From contig JAUIKI010000059.1 in the NCBI GenBank assembly GCA_030430875.1, positions 1-7,528 on the forward strand: a stretch of 7,528 bases of DNA. Reading direction: 5' to 3'. Origin of the DNA: Gammaproteobacteria bacterium (GTDB taxonomy: Bacteria; Pseudomonadota; Gammaproteobacteria; Pseudomonadales; JAUIKI01). Within the stretch, counting starts at the first letter, position 1. Every line of letters starts with the position of its first letter. The notes under the pieces are model-generated. The model had not been told where the DNA came from. It ran no database searches and was given only the letters and a program-made list of their open reading frames with translations. Both the position numbers and the translations under genes were made by a program. Of this stretch, positions 5,925-7,528 are shown one piece after another.

Positions 5925-6617
5925 ATGAAACACACTGAACATCATTATTCGCATCGTATTGGTTGGCTGAGGGCTGCCGTCCTTGGTGCTAATGATGGTT
6001 TAGTCTCAACAGCGAGTCTTATTGTTGGCGTTGCCGCCGCAAACGCTGGAAGGCCTGAGATTGTGATTGCTGGAATTGCTGGTTTGGTAGCTGGTGCAAT
6101 GTCCATGGCCGCGGGAGAATATGTCTCTGTTAGCTCTCAAGCAGATACAGAAAAAGCTGATTTGGAAAAAGAAAAATATGAATTAGGCAAAAATCCTGAA
6201 TTTGAACTGAATGAACTAAAACTAAGCTTCGTAAAGCGCGGCGTATCTGAAAAAACAGCTTTAGACGTAGCCGAACAACTGACTGCTGATGATGCTTTAG
6301 GAGTCCATGCTCGTGAAGAACTTGGCATTACACACATTACAACAGCACGACCACTTCAAGCAGCCATAACCTCTGCAATTACGTTTGCCATAGGAGGAGC
6401 ATTGCCTCTTATTTGTGCCTTACTTATCTCAGTAACACTTATTCCGTATGGCGTTAGTGTCTCAACCTTATTCTTTTTGGCATTACTGGGAGCAATTGGA
6501 GCAAACTTAGGTGGAGCAAACGTAATAAAAGGAATTGTTCGTGTTATGTTTTGGGGCGCTACAGCAATGGCTTTTACAGCCTTAATTGGTTATATTTTTG
6601 GCGTTTCTCTATCTTGA
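5925..6617 (+). CDS. VIT1/CCC1 family iron/manganese transporter
   Basis: Integral membrane protein of the vacuolar iron transporter family, which moves Fe2+ or Mn2+ out of the cytoplasm; bacterial members are usually thought to relieve metal excess. The 230-residue product is full length. It opens with HRIGWLRAAVLGANDGLVSTAS, containing the conserved helix-1 Asp24. Helix 2 has GAMSMAAGEYVSVSSQADTEKADLEKE with Met59, Met61 and Glu65. A charged cytosolic domain (about 70-140, many Glu) follows, ending HAREELGI, and three more hydrophobic helices run from about 143 to 228. The frame opens at TTG 5904 inside the b561 gene, but family homology and the ATG favour 5925, 7 bases after the b561 stop. 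No Shine-Dalgarno sequence is visible, so translation may depend on coupling to b561. Fe versus Mn specificity cannot be decided here. Confidence 0.92.
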   Translation: MKHTEHHYSHRIGWLRAAVLGANDGLVSTASLIVGVAAANAGRPEIVIAGIAGLVAGAMSMAAGEYVSVSSQADTEKADLEKEKYELGKNPEFELNELKLSFVKRGVSEKTALDVAEQLTADDALGVHAREELGITHITTARPLQAAITSAITFAIGGALPLICALLISVTLIPYGVSVSTLFFLALLGAIGANLGGANVIKGIVRVMFWGATAMAFTALIGYIFGVSLS

Positions 6618-6968
6618 ATATCGCCTTGTTAAAACCCATATTCCATATTTAATTTCCAGTTTATTTTTTTAGCAACACCAAGACAATATGATTCGGTTAA
6701 AAAGAAAATGCTTGTTTGGCTGTGCGAAATTGTCGGACATGGTTTTATCGGGCAAAGACCTCGTTTTGTTTAAATTTGTGTGGAGTGGGGTAGAACGTTT
6801 ACAGTGCTATGATAGTTTTAGACCAGCATGTTCTCAAGTTGCAGTACAGATCAATATTTTTATATGATTTAATGCAATGGTCTTATTTTATGTTATATAT
6901 GAAAAATGTTACTGTTGTTGGCTGTTAATATTCAAAAAATATAACTTCACAAGGAGAAATGATTAATT
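6618..6968. other. 351-base non-coding stretch before the crotonase gene
   Basis: AT-rich, with no coding frame, RNA gene or repeat that I can support. It contains TGCTATGAT (6805-6813), an extended -10-like element with one mismatch in its hexamer, and AAGGAG (6951-6956) at its right end. I see no convincing terminator hairpin after the VIT gene. Confidence 0.5.
6805..6813 (+). promoter_or_regulatory. Candidate extended -10 element upstream of the crotonase gene
   Basis: TGCTATGAT fits TGn-TATAAT with one mismatch. No clear -35 is seen. If active it would leave a leader of roughly 150 bases before 6969. This is weak evidence. Confidence 0.25.
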
Positions 6969-7385
6969 ATGGAGTATGAAACATTAGTTGTGACTGAATA
7001 TGAAAATATTGTGCTGATAGAATTAAATCGTCCAAACAAAGCCAATGCAATAAATCATGTGATGTGGACTGAATTAAAACAGGTTTTTGAATGGTTGGAT
7101 GCAACTCATAAAATGCGGGTTGGTGTGCTTAGTGCAAAGGGTAAATATTTTACCTCAGGGATAGACCTTACCTTCTTAAATTCAATTAAAGTAGAAATCA
7201 GTCAAATAAGCGAAGGCTATAAGCAAGAGCACCTTAGAGGTATCATTTTTGAATTGCAAAGTGCAGTAAGTGCAATTGAGAAATGCCGAAAACCTGTGTT
7301 GGCTGCTGGTGATGGCGGCTTTGGTTGCGTGGGGTTGTACACCCACACCGCCACCACTTCCGTTGCCCCGCCGCGCACAACGTAG
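6969..7385 (+). CDS. Enoyl-CoA hydratase/isomerase (crotonase) family protein, interrupted after residue 113
   Basis: Crotonase-fold enzymes bind acyl-CoA and stabilise an enolate through an oxyanion hole, as in fatty-acid oxidation. Residues 1-113 are recognisable: VLIELNRPNKANAIN (15-29), the region before AKGKYFTSGIDL with the first oxyanion-hole segment SGID (63-66), and IEKCRKPVLAA (103-113). A complete member has about 260 residues, and the next block should be an HG-x-C-x-GGG-type second oxyanion loop. Instead the frame continues as GDGGFGCVGLYTHT... through GC-rich DNA to a stop at 7383-7385, so about 25 C-terminal residues are not crotonase. AAGGAG (6951-6956) lies 12 bases upstream of the ATG, rather far. 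An earlier ATG at 6959 gives only six codons. As it stands the product would lack half its active site. The substrate of the intact ancestor cannot be told. Confidence 0.8.
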   Translation: MEYETLVVTEYENIVLIELNRPNKANAINHVMWTELKQVFEWLDATHKMRVGVLSAKGKYFTSGIDLTFLNSIKVEISQISEGYKQEHLRGIIFELQSAVSAIEKCRKPVLAAGDGGFGCVGLYTHTATTSVAPPRTT

Positions 7386-7528
7386 TAGCGGTCGTACATG
7401 GCCGCCGTCATGCAGGCATGGTTGGGCAGGACGCGCACGCGATCCCCGGGACGCAGCCCCGCTAATTCCGGCGCACCGGCACAATGCACCTCGCCGTGCG
7501 CCTGGTGAACGTCGGCCACCACGGCCTG
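7337..7528 (-). CDS. C-terminal fragment of a D-serine dehydratase / D-threonine aldolase-like protein (alanine racemase-like fold)
   Basis: The reading frame is open from the window's right edge, so the 5' part is missing. The peptide includes LRPGDRVRVLPNHACMT and MYDRYYVVRGG, ending EVVAVW at 7343-7360. G-x-RV-x-V-x-PNH-x-C followed by a YDR-x-YVVR-type block is the C-terminal signature of the DSD1/D-threonine aldolase-like PLP family. The His (7418-7420) and Cys (7412-7414), one residue apart, correspond to the zinc ligands of D-serine dehydratase. Family proteins normally end a few residues after this VW. Here no stop follows and the frame runs antisense through the crotonase gene to a stop at 7217, so the true 3' end is cut or fused near 7308-7340. 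GC content and codon use are unlike every other gene in the window, suggesting a different source genome. Confidence 0.65.

Noticed and set aside
6618..6968. Remnant gene, tRNA or insertion sequence end in the long intergenic stretch
   Set aside because: All frames are interrupted by frequent stops, and no cloverleaf, terminal inverted repeats or target duplication were seen.
7217..7336. Antisense continuation of the D-serine dehydratase-like frame into the crotonase gene
   Set aside because: The residues match no family ending and lie opposite clear crotonase coding sequence; the frame is open only because the junction removed the true stop.
7182..7484. Second minus-strand frame in the GC-rich tail starting MCRCAGISGA
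   Set aside because: Arg/Ala/Gly-rich translation typical of a shifted frame in GC-rich DNA; the other minus frame carries the recognisable PNHAC and YDRYYVV motifs.

Overview
The window carries chromosomal housekeeping genes of an AT-rich gammaproteobacterium. The best clue is the left block: a tonB-like gene, gshB and a divergent PilH-type response regulator, matching the Pseudomonas aeruginosa order tonB3-gshB-pilG-pilH. The genus cannot be named from this sequence alone. Composition is uniformly AT-rich up to about 7,300; the last 200 bases are very different.

Layout. On the minus strand: a TonB-family protein (1-729) and glutathione synthetase (868-1821). A 157-base divergent interval holding a perfect 7-bp inverted repeat separates gshB from the plus-strand genes. 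On the plus strand: PilH-like receiver (1979-2365), phosphatidylserine synthase (2406-3170), the division-site operon minC (3232-3999), minD (4062-4889, TTG start) and minE (4876-5205, overlapping minD by 14 bases), then a cytochrome b561 (5381-5917) followed 7 bases later by a VIT/CCC1-type Fe/Mn transporter (5925-6617). A 351-base non-coding stretch precedes a crotonase-family gene starting at 6969.

The crotonase gene stops being crotonase after residue 113. From about 7,308-7,340 to the window end the DNA is GC-rich (103 of 148 bases in 7381-7528, against 19 of 60 in 7021-7080). On the opposite strand it encodes the C-terminal end of a D-serine dehydratase/D-threonine aldolase-like protein. 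This is either an assembly or cloning chimera or a real recent insertion, and it is the most anomalous point in the window.

How the genes fit together. MinC, MinD and MinE form the complete septum-placement oscillator. PssA makes phosphatidylserine, the precursor of phosphatidylethanolamine. The TonB-like and PilH-like genes flank gshB in an arrangement linked to type IV pili in Pseudomonas. The b561-VIT pair suggests a membrane redox and metal-handling unit. I see no convincing novel multi-gene system. The notable points are the composition junction, an altered acidic pocket in the PilH-like receiver, an extended basic MinE tail and the b561-VIT pairing.
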